A stretch of 64,000 nt of DNA from Furcasterigmium furcatum (lineage: Eukaryota > Ascomycota > Sordariomycetes > Glomerellales > Plectosphaerellaceae): contig BCIA01000002.1 of NCBI GenBank assembly GCA_001599815.1, positions 1,185,831 to 1,249,830 on the forward strand, written 5' to 3'. The notes under the pieces were generated by a model, which ran no database searches, was not told where the DNA came from, and saw only the letters and a program-made list of their open reading frames with translations. Positions 34,701-44,930 of this stretch are shown one piece after another. A program made the translations under genes and the position numbers. Numbering within the stretch: position 1 is the stretch's first letter; the number at the start of each line of letters is the position of its first letter.

Positions 34701-35546
34701 CTCCGGATACTCCAACGGGTGCTTGGCCAGCGAGCTGACGATTCTCTGCCTCACTTGTTGTCGCGCATCGCAGCACGCGCGGAACTGGTCGTATGCCTCC
34801 TGGAGCGACGGCTCGCCCTCCGGACTGCCGCCCTCGAGCTTGTCGAGCTCGGTCCACGCCTCGTAGATATGGGCCGCGATTCCCTCCAGAGTCTGGAGGG
34901 CATACGTCTCCTGAGTCGCAGCCGAGGCGTCTCGAATTCCCACGGTCAAATTGTCCTGGCACTGCTTCAGCTTCTTCTCCATGGCCTCCCCCTCTTCTTT
35001 CCTCAGTCTCCTGAGCCGCGCCTCCTCGACGACCGAATCGTAGCGGGCAGCATCCATCATCTCGATGAGGCGGTTGACGTGCTCGACGGGGATGACATGC
35101 TGCCCCTCGGCGTACTCGCGCAGCTGCTCCAGGAACCCGTCGTTCTCGGTGAACTGCTCCAGGATAAGGGCCTTCTGCTCGGCCTTCTCCTCGTCCGTGC
35201 CCGTGATGGCCCCTCGCTCGAGGAGGTCCTGGTATGTCATCTCCGCCTCCTCCTCGGCGGAGGGGCCTCGCTGCCTGTTAGGCCCGGCGAACCCGGCGTT
35301 GCGGTGGATGAGCTCAGCGTCATGGAAGCTGGCAGGGTCTTGGTACAATCTCCGGTCCACCCACGTCGTCAACGCTTTCTTGTCCTTCGTGATGGACGCG
35401 TATTCACGGTTGTAGGCTTCGAGGATCTTGTCTTTCTTGACCTTGAGGATGCTCTTCGGCTTGACGAACAGCCTCCGGCGGTCGATCACGTTGCCGCCGC
35501 CTAGGGGCTGGGGCTGCTGCCCTGATGGGCGTGGGTTGGAATCCAT
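31758..35546 (-). CDS. Large coiled-coil protein of unknown function
   Basis: I do not recognise this protein. It is intronless, 1262 residues, from MDSNPRPSGQQPQPLGGG. Residues about 360-970 are mostly heptad-rich Glu/Lys/Arg/Leu coiled coil (for example LVNELRAKFRVTAKLRKAES and VEKLKDEADKNTDTINELR), suggesting a long rod. A Pro/Gly/Ser linker follows (GTPSSPPSTPQPRK, about 1000), then a globular C-terminal part with a Cys/His cluster CHCEFLSKHCDLH at about 1167-1179. The final 40 residues are strongly basic (KKGKKSPQKKHFRGIRR), a possible nuclear or RNA/DNA-binding tail. No Walker motif was seen, so it is not an SMC ATPase. It ends 78 bp from the convergent rhodopsin-domain gene and is followed upstream, same strand, by the TPR gene. 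Confidence 0.8.
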   Translation of the reverse strand: MDSNPRPSGQQPQPLGGGNVIDRRRLFVKPKSILKVKKDKILEAYNREYASITKDKKALTTWVDRRLYQDPASFHDAELIHRNAGFAGPNRQRGPSAEEEAEMTYQDLLERGAITGTDEEKAEQKALILEQFTENDGFLEQLREYAEGQHVIPVEHVNRLIEMMDAARYDSVVEEARLRRLRKEEGEAMEKKLKQCQDNLTVGIRDASAATQETYALQTLEGIAAHIYEAWTELDKLEGGSPEGEPSLQEAYDQFRACCDARQQVRQRIVSSLAKHPLEYPETAQLDERLRQTSQDVGEAIKTLGDLAHYRYLARSPQTSPKDGEEADGEDAVEDPTARIQDLKSQLAGARPKIELILPDFLEFTTARETTRTMVRDQIRNQRIKQEEEEEKKEKEGYGIPQVSETVPREELVNELRAKFRVTAKLRKAESQVKALEKLIAGGDSSAADTIKCLDVYRKKVAESIEIGLTTEAAKVDINEMAFRKVERTLNDLKDFANSSVTYGRPSPQELLDVQNKIDAVNAQLASRWNFVTDLQTTLRKLATNIKGDRKDPKELKWTESQLVAELQDKKGEIDSLKAKIKDLREARVRGAGGERDDLEEAERVQRLKAEKFQKKLEEVLAREKKYKEKLEEQNSAQNSAVWKLGQGEMVDKIELLEQEAKNYQKAIKLREYQIEQIKSTLENTSKRLIVLETQKDKAREAARAEGSTEDPQKLRVDVSNLEAKVADLRLQLEDKDRRIDDYKRNVDEGIEEADQTAQKVLQSELNAAKKLVEKLKDEADKNTDTINELREQKGRLEQELAKVKSALRKAELALLDQPPHSPPQKPGPKSGDLSNCHERVRQLEQELELVRQELELSRKENSRVREESNRTNNELAALKKQKRGYYSDATFLQARYSTLEEKYLTQRRQHTKDKVELDTLRDKERRRSSSVSSKVTPWLKEALVKSAAEKAGQGGPGEQAGTPSSPPSTPQPRKPMCLQDAARLVSLLETDPEDAAPCGEDGALRTKLARDDEIVEMSPEFVDSFHQVNLFLNRRNEVSEALKRKDLEGAETQLDKLSVWLRQSRITTTDPWTDNFMYLEVDGSLDILRARIDLIKAQNFHGLEEEHADMLKSISSLVETVLDKHQEHLAARGGARPGREPSQWERLADYVLHAVKKMKERPVPSNPVCHCEFLSKHCDLHDGKYGDEKTSFYHLVEIEADQPPEIYLEPEMAEALRTVTSRPTNRKKGKKSPQKKHFRGIRRNQRGHEKLGKEYKHGKWR

Positions 35547-35842
35547 CTTGGGATTGTTTCTTCTTCCTCTGGGGCACGTGTAAAGCAGATGTCGGAAGAA
35601 ATGAAGATGTCACGAGGTGCTTTCACACAGAACAGCGAGACGGAAATGGTGTGGGAGTGTCGAAGTGGTATTTGGCGAGTACAATACCACCTTTTCAACC
35701 CGGGCCCTCGAGCAAAGGACCTGATCTGGGTGGACAAAGCCTCTGTGGTTGAGGCACTGGGAGTTGGCACTCGAAGGACGCGAGACAAAGGCTCGAGTAA
35801 ATTGGGAGACAATGAAGACAGAAGCTCTTTGACGGAATCCTC

Positions 35843-36676
35843 TCAGACTGACGGACCAGACAGGATCCGTCGATATGCGACTCGAGGAGCGCGGGCGGCA
35901 GACGGATGCCTCTCCTCCTCCTGCTTCCTCCGCCTCCAGTCCTCTCCCCGTAGGTCCGGAGACCGCCTGACTCTCCTCAGGCCTGGTGTCTCGATCATGA
36001 AGCCGACGAATTCTCCATCTCCGTCCATCAAGGCAATCGGCTCAGAGGGAGTGGCGACCCCTGAACCATCCTCGTCCCGAAACATCGATGCGTCCAGACA
36101 CAGCTCCGCGTCCAGAGGCGTCTCGTTGTTCCTCTCGAACCGCGACCCCTGATTCCGAGCCGGAATTCTCCTGAACCTCTGCCAACTGGCGGAGAGATGC
36201 CATCGACACAGCCTCGTCAAGCCTTGAATGTCTGCTTGTCCCCACCACATCCCCCAGACCGAAGCTGCGTCGATGTAGCACTGCAGCGCCTCCTTCCACT
36301 GCTCCAGGGCGCGGAAGCAGTGGCCGAGATAAAGCCTCGCGCGAGCCCTCTGCTGTGACAGCCTCCACCTGGCAGCCAGCTCTGCGGCGTCCTCCGCGTC
36401 GAGTATCGCCCATAGATACTCGCCTGCCGGCTGAGGATCCGGAATTCCCCACCAAGACTCCGTTGGCGCAGACAAGTCTCCGGGGACCCGGTCAGCAGGA
36501 TCGATGTACGGGAGGCCGCTGACCGCCAGCCGGGCGTGGCACTTTAGGAGCAGCGTGTTGATCTTCCTGGAAACGGCTTCATTGTCGGCGCGGGAGTGGT
36601 TGTTGCGGTCCCTGCGCCCTGTTGCCTGCTGGGTATATTGCGCCTCACGAGGGCGGCTGGGGAGCTGATTGGGCAT
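35843..36676 (-). CDS. Small TPR-containing protein of unknown function
   Basis: An intronless frame of 277 codons on the minus strand, starting MPNQLPSRPREAQYTQQ. Around residues 110-145 lies one clear tetratricopeptide unit, RARLYLGHCFRALEQWKEAL followed by QCYIDAASVWG, with the helix before it (AAELAARWRLSQQRAR) likely also TPR-like. The C-terminal third contains DAELCLDASMFRDEDGSG and a stretch ending in basic residues (GEDWRRRKQEEERH). No enzyme motif. TPRs suggest a partner-binding adaptor. It lies 296 bp upstream of, and on the same strand as, the coiled-coil gene, so the two may be co-regulated; that link is inference. Coding status rests on frame length, composition and the TPR. Confidence 0.6.
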   Translation of the reverse strand: MPNQLPSRPREAQYTQQATGRRDRNNHSRADNEAVSRKINTLLLKCHARLAVSGLPYIDPADRVPGDLSAPTESWWGIPDPQPAGEYLWAILDAEDAAELAARWRLSQQRARARLYLGHCFRALEQWKEALQCYIDAASVWGMWWGQADIQGLTRLCRWHLSASWQRFRRIPARNQGSRFERNNETPLDAELCLDASMFRDEDGSGVATPSEPIALMDGDGEFVGFMIETPGLRRVRRSPDLRGEDWRRRKQEEERHPSAARAPRVAYRRILSGPSV

Positions 36677-37407
36677 TGTCGGCGGTTTCTTTGATGCCCT
36701 CTCAACCCTGCGTTGTGCGTGGCTGGGTTCTTTGTCGCGATGGGCATGGCGACTGATGCGACTGCGTGTGGTGGGCGCAGAGGGCGTCGCGCCGCTTATA
36801 TGGCATCGTGGCAGGGCGACGGCGACGCTGGCTGACCCCGACCCTGACGGCGATGTTCTGTGCGCGGAAGCCTGTCGACTGGAACGTGGGCTTGTGTTTC
36901 GCGAAAGAGAAAAAGATCATGTCACAAAGGCTGAGGCTGTTGTTGTTGTTTTGATGTGGTGGAAAGGAGGCGATGCCCCCTATCGACGCTAACAGGTGTC
37001 AACCCCACAGGAACAAAGAACAGCTTGAAAGGGTATCCCTGGCAGCGCCCTCTGGTGGCAGTCATGATGATCCGAGACTTGATGAGCCGTGACAGCTTAT
37101 ACCTGATCCGGCGGTGGTGGCTAATGGTGTCAGCTTTCAGTCCGCGGATGGGGGAGCCTGGACAGCAGATCCAGATGCCTTGATACTAGTCAAACCACAA
37201 GAAAACGACATGACCAAGTCTCAGAGAAATGACAATGAATGATCAGATTTGTCACGGCAGATGGTATGGCGAGGTGGTCCAGGTCGTCACCATGTAAAAT
37301 GAATGAATTGATCATCTGTCTGGGCCGGGCCATATCTCCAGCTCCAGGAAAAGCGAACGTGCTAAAAGACAAAACATGAATCTATCGAACCACCGCCCGC
37401 GCGCGGG
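36677..37407. other. Intergenic region upstream of the TPR gene
   Basis: 731 bp between the TPR gene start and the stop of the RTA1-like gene (both minus strand). Open frames are short and have no domain; nothing further is seen. Confidence 0.5.
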
Positions 37408-38784
37408 TCACCAGAGGTTATCATTGTGAACCAGATGGCTGGGGGTTTGCGCAATCCTCGAGTTCCTCCGGCTCGGGTGCTGATGGCCCTGGTACGTCGG
37501 GCTCGGCTCCGGGTGCTGAGCGGCCAGCGAAAAGGTAGGGCTCGCCTTTGGCGAGTAGGAATACGGTAGGCCGGCATCTTTCTTAGCCTGGGCCGAAATC
37601 CGCCGCAGCTCTCTCCAGTTGCCTGGCGTGTTCTTATGTGTCGATGCGCCCGGCGACGGCTGGCCGGTGTTGTTCGTGGCAGGGTCTACAACGACGGTCG
37701 TGGCCATGGTAGAGTCCTCCAACCCGGCAGAGGTTGGGGTGGGCGTCATCTGCTTGCTATCCACCTCGTGTCGCGGGCCGCGCCTGTCGTAGAGGATTAT
37801 GGGTGCTGGAGCGCGGCCGTTCCGCTTCCCTCGCAGCCGCAGGGAGGTAGGGCCCCATGCCTTTCCAAAGGCAGCACCCGGGGAGAAGACTGCCAGCAGA
37901 ACGCAGACAGTCAGAGGAATGGCGCCGTTGGCGATCATGAAAGCAACTTGGCTCTGGAACATTGGCCCGGATACTCCGCCGGCCAGCTCGATAGCCCTGT
38001 AAATAGTGTGGCCGAGTAGTAAGAGGGCAGCCGCTTGTAGGACTGTTCAGGGCGAGGTTAATATCAGCCAAGCATAGCGGGGGTATCATGTCTTCATACC
38101 AAATAGAAACAGCTTGAATCTTGCGGACTGATAAGTGGTCGCAAACTTGAGATCGAGGCTCGACTGCTCGCCGCTCAAGGAGATGCTCATCCACATCTGC
38201 GCCCCGATGAACAGAATCAGTGCTACGATCTGAACACCGAGACCCGCAACAAGGATGAAGGCACTCTGTGTAATCTGTTAACTGTCTGTACCGCGATGAA
38301 GACGGGATGGGTGCGTGCTTACAGAAGTGGCACCCTGGAAGGGAACGAGGATCGAACCAGCCACCTCTAGGGCCGCAATGACGAGGATGAGAGAACCCGA
38401 AGCGATGGCGACATGCTTGGGTCTGGTTCGATAGGCCCGGGTGCCATATACCGATATGGCATGAGGCAGGATGGAGAAGATGGCGGCCGCGATAAAGGTC
38501 GAGCCGAGTGTGGTCCCGGCTAGGAACAATGCAAAGTGAGCCCTATCAGCCACGTTGCCGTGAAGATTGATCCTGGCAGAGAAGCCGAGGACTTGCAAGA
38601 GCAGCCCCGTCGTCAGCAGCAGCGCGAAGGCCGGTGTCTTGTGTCGATATCCGAGGAAGAGGGTGGCTGGTATGAGAGTGGCGAAGGCAGCAAGGACAAC
38701 GGCATTTCCCTCTTTCGAGGGGCTGTAGCTGAGGAAGCCTCCCGATACGGGGCAGTCACTGGCAGAAGTACAGTCGCCCGCCAT
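37408..38784 (-). CDS. RTA1-like seven-helix membrane protein
   Basis: Family named after yeast Rta1/Rsb1, linked to lipid translocation and resistance to toxic amphiphiles; exact role here unknown. Three exons on the minus strand, 38784-38323, 38265-38100 and 38042-37408, with GTAAGC..ACAG (phase 0) and GTATGA..ACAG (phase 1) introns, give about 420 residues. Seven hydrophobic segments are visible, among them NAVVLAAFATLIPATLFLGY, PAFALLLTTGLLLQVLGF, FALFLAGTTLGSTFIAAAIF and FILVAGLGVQIVALILFIG. RTA1 marks are YSPSKEGN near the start, SARI after helix 2, and IYRAIELAGG near helix 6. The last 130 residues form a Ser/Pro/Thr-rich cytosolic tail. It is divergent from the lipase gene. Confidence 0.8.
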
Positions 38785-40364
38785 AACAGGCGACGAGGCG
38801 GATGTTCACATCAACAGGAAGAACGCGTGAGGGGGCCGAGCAAGAGGCACAGCGCAGACGGAAATCGAGGTGGCCACTTGCTCATATACACCGCGCACGT
38901 CTGCGGCCGGTAGCACAATCCAATCTGCCTGAACATGTGGTGGCAGCCCGGGGTTCTCGGAAAGCCGCGTCCAGGCAGATGGGGCAGGGTATGGCCGCCG
39001 ATCTGCCTGTTTACGGCCTCCAACACACACCTCACTCGAGCAGGCATCTCTGCATTTTGGGTAGCATTTGGATGGATCATCCACCCACTGGGGCGCGGTC
39101 TGGATGGGATGGCTTGCTTGCTGTGGTATCCAGCCAGCGGCAGCCATCGAATCAACGAGTCACGGCAGAAGTCTGCCGTTTAAGGCCCCCAATGGTCGTC
39201 AATGACCAGGGAGGAGTGGAGAGTGGGAGAGCGGACTGAACTGATGGGCTGTCAAAAGAAGCGGAGCGGAGGCCGGAAGCCACTCCCGCGCGCACACGAC
39301 GACGACAGGGAGGTCGGTGAGCCGAAGAGGCGCAGAAGAGAGAAGAGAAGCAGTCCAGGGAGGGATGGTTCTTGCGCTCGTGTTACCGGCAGTTCGGTTC
39401 ACCCCGGCCTGGGCCAAGAGATCGGCACAAACAAGAGGGCGACGTGCCGTGTCTCTCACCAATGAGCACGTCGAGAGATGGCCTGATGGTGTTTATCCGC
39501 ATGGAGGGTTGCATAGACGCGACCGTCCGTGGTGTGGTGCCGGCGCTTACAAGTTTGCCGTTGCCCAATGAGCGCGCTGTTTCAGTGGACGTCTGGAAGG
39601 GAGAGTCGAGATGTCAGCCCCCAGGGAGGCCGGGGCGGGATGCTGTGCGAATCAACGGTCTTGCATCCCCGAGAGTCTGCTTTTGACGGCCATGAGCTGG
39701 AAGGCGAACGACTGATCCGTGCAGCGATTGGGCACGTCTGCCTTTTGAGCGTGACCTGGTCTGACCACCAACTTGAAAGCCTCAGGGGGCCCGGGGAACT
39801 GAGCGCTCAGCCTGACGGGAAGGACATCTTCAGGGTCTTCTGAGGCCCCCAAGAGGAGGGTGCCGGTCCTGGACGTCGAACAAGCCGAGGACTTCGGCAA
39901 TCTGGAGTTCCGTGGCAGTCGTTCCGGTGGAGATTGAGCTTGTCCACGGCTTAAGCGCCACAAAGTGACTGCTTCCGCGTGTGACGACTCCCTCGCCCTG
40001 CATGATGGTGTTGTGGATAGATGAAGTCGTGTGGTCAAGCGATCCAGTGAGGAGGAAGTTGAGCGTGGTCGAGCTGCACCACAAGTTCCAACTGTCAACG
40101 GCCCTGAGCACAGACCAGATCTGGTCTCCACTAGCGGCGGTCCCTTCCGCATGCGCTATTCCCGTAACACTTTAGCGCCGTGACGTCAAGCGCGGCTTGG
40201 TCGGACGCACTGCACGAAACTGGTCATGATTCCTCTCGTTCACAACAACACAAGACTTTTTGCCGCTGCCAACCCTCGAGCACACGACAAGCGGCGGTCT
40301 GCGATTGATCTTCGACCATGTGGCCTTGGCATTGCGCGTCTCTGGTGCCAGGATTACACATGCA
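38785..40364. promoter_or_regulatory. Divergent intergenic region, RTA1-like / lipase
   Basis: 1.58 kb between two start codons. Minus-strand frames at 39652-40152 have a fairly protein-like composition but no start, splice set or domain I can defend. No gene is called. Confidence 0.45.
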
Positions 40365-41541
40365 ATGAGGCCATTTCTGGCCGGCCCCGCGCCAATAGCC
40401 CACCACCTGCTCGCCTGTTGCGCATCGCGAGCGTCAACGGCGTCTGTTGGCTTGGCCGGCCTGTCTGCTCTTCGAATAACAACATGCCAGCGGAGCGGGA
40501 TCCACGGGGAGGCTGGAGAGAGAGGAAGAGGGAGCGGGAGCGAGAGCGGGAGCAGCGATGAGGACCACGGGCCTCACGACCCCCGGCTGAGCGACGTTGG
40601 GCGGGACATCCACGACGACTACGCCCACATCCGGGAGCGATATGGTAGGTGCCTAGGAAGGGATACAGACCCGACAGCAGTCACTGTGACCACAGTCTCG
40701 GGCTTGCAGCTAACAAGACTATCTCCCAGCCACGCCAAAGAATCCCATCGTCCTCGCCCACGGCCTCCTCGGCTTCTCAGTCCTCAACGCCGTCCCACTC
40801 CTCCCGCCCATCCACTACTGGCATGGCATCACATCGGCCCTGCACGCCCTCCTCAAGCCGACAACCCCCATCATAACCCCCGCGGTGCCCCCCTCGGGCA
40901 CGATCGCACAACGCGCAGCCGCCCTAGCCGAGGCCATCGCGGCATCCACAGACCGCCCCGTCAACATCATCGCCCACTCCATGGGCGGCCTCGACGCCCG
41001 CTGCATGATCTCCTCCCTCGGGGCCGACCGCGCCGCCCCTCCCATCCGCGTCGCTAGCCTCACAACGATCGCCACCCCCCACCGCGGCAGCGCCTTCGCC
41101 GACTACATGCTCGACCACCTCGGCCTCGAGGGCTGGTATGGCCTCATCGGTCGCGTGGGCCTGGGCACCGGCGCCTTCCGCCAGCTCACCCGCGCCTACA
41201 TGGCCGACACCTTCAACCCCGCGCACCCGGACGCCCCAGACACCCGCTACTTCAGCTTCGGCGCCGCCGTGCCGCCCCCGGGCCTGTTCAGCCCCTTCCG
41301 CGGCAGCTGGCACGTCGTCAACGGCGCCGAGGGCCCCAACGACGGCCTCGTCAGCGTCGAGAGCGCCAGGTGGGGAGAGTACCGCGGCACGCTGCAGGAC
41401 GTGAGCCATCTCGACCTCATCAACTGGACGAACCGCGCGAGATGGGAGGCGCGCCGCGTCTGGACCGGGCAGAAGCGCTCGTTCAACGCCGTCGCCCTCT
41501 ATCTCGACATTGCGGACATGTTGGCCAAGGAAGGCCTGTAG
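40365..41541 (+). CDS. Tgl2-like triacylglycerol lipase (alpha/beta hydrolase)
   Basis: Serine lipase of the family that includes yeast mitochondrial Tgl2; predicted to cleave acylglycerols. Two exons, 40365-40644 and 40730-41541, joined by GTAGGT..CCCAG in phase 1, give about 363 residues. ATG 40365 is the first ATG in this frame. The N-terminal 45 residues (MRPFLAGPAPIAHHLLACCA...) are basic/hydrophobic without acidic residues and could target mitochondria. DPRLSDVGRDIHDDYA and ATPKNPIVLAHGLLGFS follow, the latter giving the oxyanion HG motif. The nucleophile is Ser177 in IIAHSMGGLDAR; NDGLVS and DVSHLDLINW supply likely Asp and His. TIATPHRGSAFADY is also typical. A Ser/Glu-rich repeat (RGSGSESGSSDED) precedes the catalytic domain. 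Mitochondrial location is inferred. Confidence 0.85.
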
Positions 41542-41810
41542 ATTCCGGCTCGTCCGATGTCCTCCACCCCTTACTGCTCACTAGTTTTCATCCCATCCAT
41601 CACATAGACCGAAAAGGGGGCACGCCATATACGTTTCTAGAAGTTAGATTTTCAGCAATGAATCATCCTCGTTTCTCGTCATCACTCATCATTAAGCCGT
41701 GCCCCGTCTAATAGAAACCCCACCAACTCGCATCGCTATGCTATCCGTTCCCCCGCGGCCGTAAGTATGTATGTTTCCTCTTCCGACGCCCGCGCCGACC
41801 ACCCCTCTCG

Positions 41811-43454
41811 CTAGCTCTTCTCCGGGATCTGGCTCGGCGCATTCTCGTTCGTCTCGCCGCTGAACGCCGGCCGGGGACGGAGGCCGTCAAATGGCCCCGC
41901 CGCCTGATCGGCCATGGCCTCGTCGTAGCTCGGCGGCGCCTCGTCGTACGCCGGCAGGTTCTGCGGGCCCAGCTGCGGCGGATACAACGGGTCCGACGGC
42001 GGTTGCGCCTGCTGCGCCGCCGGCTGCGGGCCCGCCGCGGACATGACGCCCTGCGCCGTGTTTCTGCGCGGCGGCAGCCTCGGGGGCCGCGTCATGGTCG
42101 CGGCGGAGGGCTTGTTGACGTGCTGCTGGATGGACTCGACGAGCTCGGGCGGCGGGGTGATGGCCGAGAAGACGTGGACCTTGGAGAAGTGCAGCGGCAG
42201 GTAGATGGTCTGCGGGGGCGGTTCCTTGCGGGTGCTGAGGAGGCCGTTCTTGGGGGGCTTGCCCCAGCTGAGGCCGAGCTTGATCTCGAGCTCGTAGGAG
42301 CGCTCCATGTTGCAGGTGACGAAGGAAGGGGCGACGGTGTTGGGGAGGGGGACGTTGCGCCAGAGATCGTCGGGGAGGACGCTCTCGAGGCCGAGGTCGT
42401 CGGCGTTGGGGTCTTTGAGGACCGGGATCTCGAGGTTGGTCGCCTGCACGACAACCCAGCGGGTGGGATGCTGATAGCGCAGGTCGTGCGCCCGGAGGTG
42501 CATCGTGCCGATGAGGTCCATCTGGATGGAGGTCAGGTACACCTGCTCGTTGGAGGGCATGAGCTTCTTCGCGACCAGGCGCAGGGGGATCGGGGTGTTG
42601 CAGGTCAGGATCGAGGGATGCGGCAGGCGTGCCGAGAGCTCGACGGACGGTGGCAGCACGTCTCCGTTCACGGCGGACGCGGCGGCTTCCTTGTCCTTGC
42701 TCGTCATGAAGAGCGAGCTACGCTTCTTCTGCACGACAGGGGCACTATTCGGCCTCGGCCTGAAGGTAAAGGGTCTCCGGGCGAAGGCTTCCTGGTTCGA
42801 CTTTGGTGGTCGTGGCGGCTCGATGGGCATAAACTTGAAGCCGACCTGATATCTCCAATTCTCCTTCAAAAGACCAGGCCGCTGGATGGTGACCTTGACA
42901 AAGTACCGGATCTCCGCCGCCCTAGGCAGGCCCGTGAACGAGGGAGGGAGGGTCTTGGTGGTGTGTGGCAGGAATAGCTGCTTGCTGCCGTCCATGACGC
43001 GCATGGAACCGAGCCCGAACAGGCCTCCCACGCCGCTGAGTCCTCCTATCTTCGACATGGCGACGGGATCGCTGCAGGCGTTGTTCAGCGGCAGCTTGAA
43101 CCGGAAGGCATACTCGTGCTGGCCGCCCTGCAACACGTAGCTCCCGCCAGCCGACGAGTTGGCGACATCATCTTCGTAGGTGGGGAATACCTGCTGAACC
43201 TTGTACAGGAGCTTGTGACTCTCGCCCATGACGTTTCCCGGCGGCATGCTCCCGGGCATCCGAGCCGGCATGGGTGTGCCGTAGTCGTCGAAACCGCTGG
43301 GCATGGTGAGGGCGGTCCTGGACTCGCCCTCGAGCTTGACGATGATGCCGCCAATCTGCTCTGCGCGGTTGAGGCTCAGGACGACACGGCCGGTGATTAC
43401 ATCGAGATTCGTGTAGAACTCGGGCTGGTTATCGAGGGCGATGCGTATAGACAT
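41811..43454 (-). CDS. Alpha-arrestin (ART-type) with PPxY motif
   Basis: Adaptor family that recruits the Rsp5/Nedd4-type ubiquitin ligase to membrane transporters for endocytosis (family knowledge). An intronless gene of 547 residues starting MSIRIALDNQPEFYTNLD. The arrestin N domain (about 5-210) has VITGRVVLSLNRAEQIGGII and LPHTTKTLPPSFTG. The arrestin C domain (about 260-420) has HPSILTCNTPIPLRLVAKKL and YLPLHFSKVHVFS. Near the C terminus are LPAYDEA and APPSYDEA; the PPSY is a canonical WW-domain ligand. The tail is Pro/Gln-rich. It is divergent from the broken APH-like gene. Which transporters it serves cannot be read from sequence. Confidence 0.87.
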   Translation of the reverse strand: MSIRIALDNQPEFYTNLDVITGRVVLSLNRAEQIGGIIVKLEGESRTALTMPSGFDDYGTPMPARMPGSMPPGNVMGESHKLLYKVQQVFPTYEDDVANSSAGGSYVLQGGQHEYAFRFKLPLNNACSDPVAMSKIGGLSGVGGLFGLGSMRVMDGSKQLFLPHTTKTLPPSFTGLPRAAEIRYFVKVTIQRPGLLKENWRYQVGFKFMPIEPPRPPKSNQEAFARRPFTFRPRPNSAPVVQKKRSSLFMTSKDKEAAASAVNGDVLPPSVELSARLPHPSILTCNTPIPLRLVAKKLMPSNEQVYLTSIQMDLIGTMHLRAHDLRYQHPTRWVVVQATNLEIPVLKDPNADDLGLESVLPDDLWRNVPLPNTVAPSFVTCNMERSYELEIKLGLSWGKPPKNGLLSTRKEPPPQTIYLPLHFSKVHVFSAITPPPELVESIQQHVNKPSAATMTRPPRLPPRRNTAQGVMSAAGPQPAAQQAQPPSDPLYPPQLGPQNLPAYDEAPPSYDEAMADQAAGPFDGLRPRPAFSGETNENAPSQIPEKS

Positions 43455-44930
43455 TGTGGCGACGGGTGCTCGGTGACAAGCAAGCTTGGTGCGAGTGAGA
43501 TGCGTCGAGTCGAGGTTGGGCGGTGAGGCCCGTTGGGCACATCTCTGGAGGACAAGCAGTGAATGCAGTCCGCTTTCTAGCAGTGCTGAAGGCCCGGTAC
43601 TTATGAAGCAATTCGATGTCGCCAGTCGACGGGAAGCTTGCGAAGGTACTGCTCTCGAGGGTGACGCGCTCGTCGCTCAGCAGAGCCCCAGCCTTGTTGA
43701 CGGCAGACCAGATGTTCAGAGGCAGGCGACGCGACCCCGGCAGACAGACAGAATGCGAAGGAAAGACCAACAAGCCAGGGAGGTATTCGGGTATATCGAG
43801 GTATACGAGTATGTAGTGAGATCTCCAGCAGGGGGAAACCCAGAAAATCCCATGTGCGAGTCCAGGATGTGAAATGCGGTTCAGTTCAGCGGCTTTGCAT
43901 GAGAGCCTAATCTGTGGGGCTGATGTCATTGCGCGTTCCCAGGGGTTGTGACGCGGCTCGTGGGGCTTGGGCCGTTGCGGAACGCGCGGGGCGCCACACT
44001 GACGGGCGGGCGGGGCCATCTCAGCCTCACCCCAGACTTCCTTCCTTCCCGGCTTCCAAATCATCACAAACCTGCTTGCCTGCCTACCTACCTAAGGTAC
44101 CTAGGCAGGTAGCACCTGCCTCGTTTCGGCACCGTAGAGGCCAGAGGCGAACATGTTCGTCGCTTCCATCATCAGCCATTCAGAAACCGACCTAACCCTG
44201 GCTCTTCTCCGACTCGTCGAGCAAGAACGATCCATCCGTGACCTCGAGTCACAGTGTCATCCATGGATGCTAATTGGCAGAGCCGGCAGGGAGACGACCA
44301 TTTTCTCAAGGGCACTCACTGTGTTTAAACGAGGCCATCATATTATTACCAGGTACACTTACCCGCCCAAGAGGGTTACGGAAAGGATCCATGGCCGCCC
44401 TCGGAACGGCCATGTCGACCAGCAGACTTCAGATCGAGCGATAGAAAATCAAGATACCCTCTGTCTTGATTCGAAGAAATCGAGATGGCCTCTTACTCAA
44501 GTAGAGAGAATCTAATGGCACCGCATCTGGACAGCTAGATCGGCCATGTAGTGTATTCTGTGACCCTCGTGCCACCTCACCGTGCTCGGTGTTAGATGAA
44601 CTGGATGCAGACCTAAGGTGCGGGTCAGCAACCTGGAGGTCCAGTCCCCTCGTTACTTCCATTCAGGGTACGCTCCTCCCTGTAGAGAGGCACTCAGCCG
44701 TGGAACCAGCCTCTTGCCAGTCACTGCTGCCCGGGTTTCCATGCCCGCATCTACATGGATGGATGACCTGCGGTCCGTGGCCGTGAATCAATTTTGGTCC
44801 CTCTTGTTCCCCAACACACCTTTCCAGGCTTATCCGTATCACAAACATCAGCAATCGCGTGTTCTTCATCCTTGGACAACACTATCCAGCATCAGCAACG
44901 TCTTCACTATATCCCCTCGGCCCTGACACC
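43455..44930. other. Intergenic region with CCTAGG-centred imperfect palindrome
   Basis: 1.48 kb between the start codons of the arrestin gene and the APH-like pseudogene. A quasi-palindrome at 44084-44112 is listed separately. Open frames such as 44153-44515 (120 codons) show no domain. No gene supported. Confidence 0.45.
44084..44112. repeat. Imperfect palindrome built on CCTA/TAGG
   Basis: CTACCTACCTA on the left (44084-44094) mirrors TAGGCAGGTAG on the right (44102-44112) with one mismatched pair; the centre holds AAGGTAC. Similar CCTAGG-centred palindromes occur at 52768-52781 and 53004-53013. Confidence 0.6.

Noticed and set aside
33150..35504. A 784-codon open frame on the plus strand opposite the coiled-coil gene
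   Set aside because: Its codons are exactly in register with the sense codons, so antisense stops would need TTA, CTA or TCA in the gene, which this GC-ending codon use avoids. The translation is Leu/Val/Gly-biased with no domain.
39652..40152. Minus-strand frames with moderately protein-like composition
   Set aside because: Two overlapping frames, no credible start or splice set, no motif; could be a decayed gene but evidence is too thin.
44153..44515. 120-codon plus-strand frame
   Set aside because: No recognisable domain and codon use unlike neighbouring genes.
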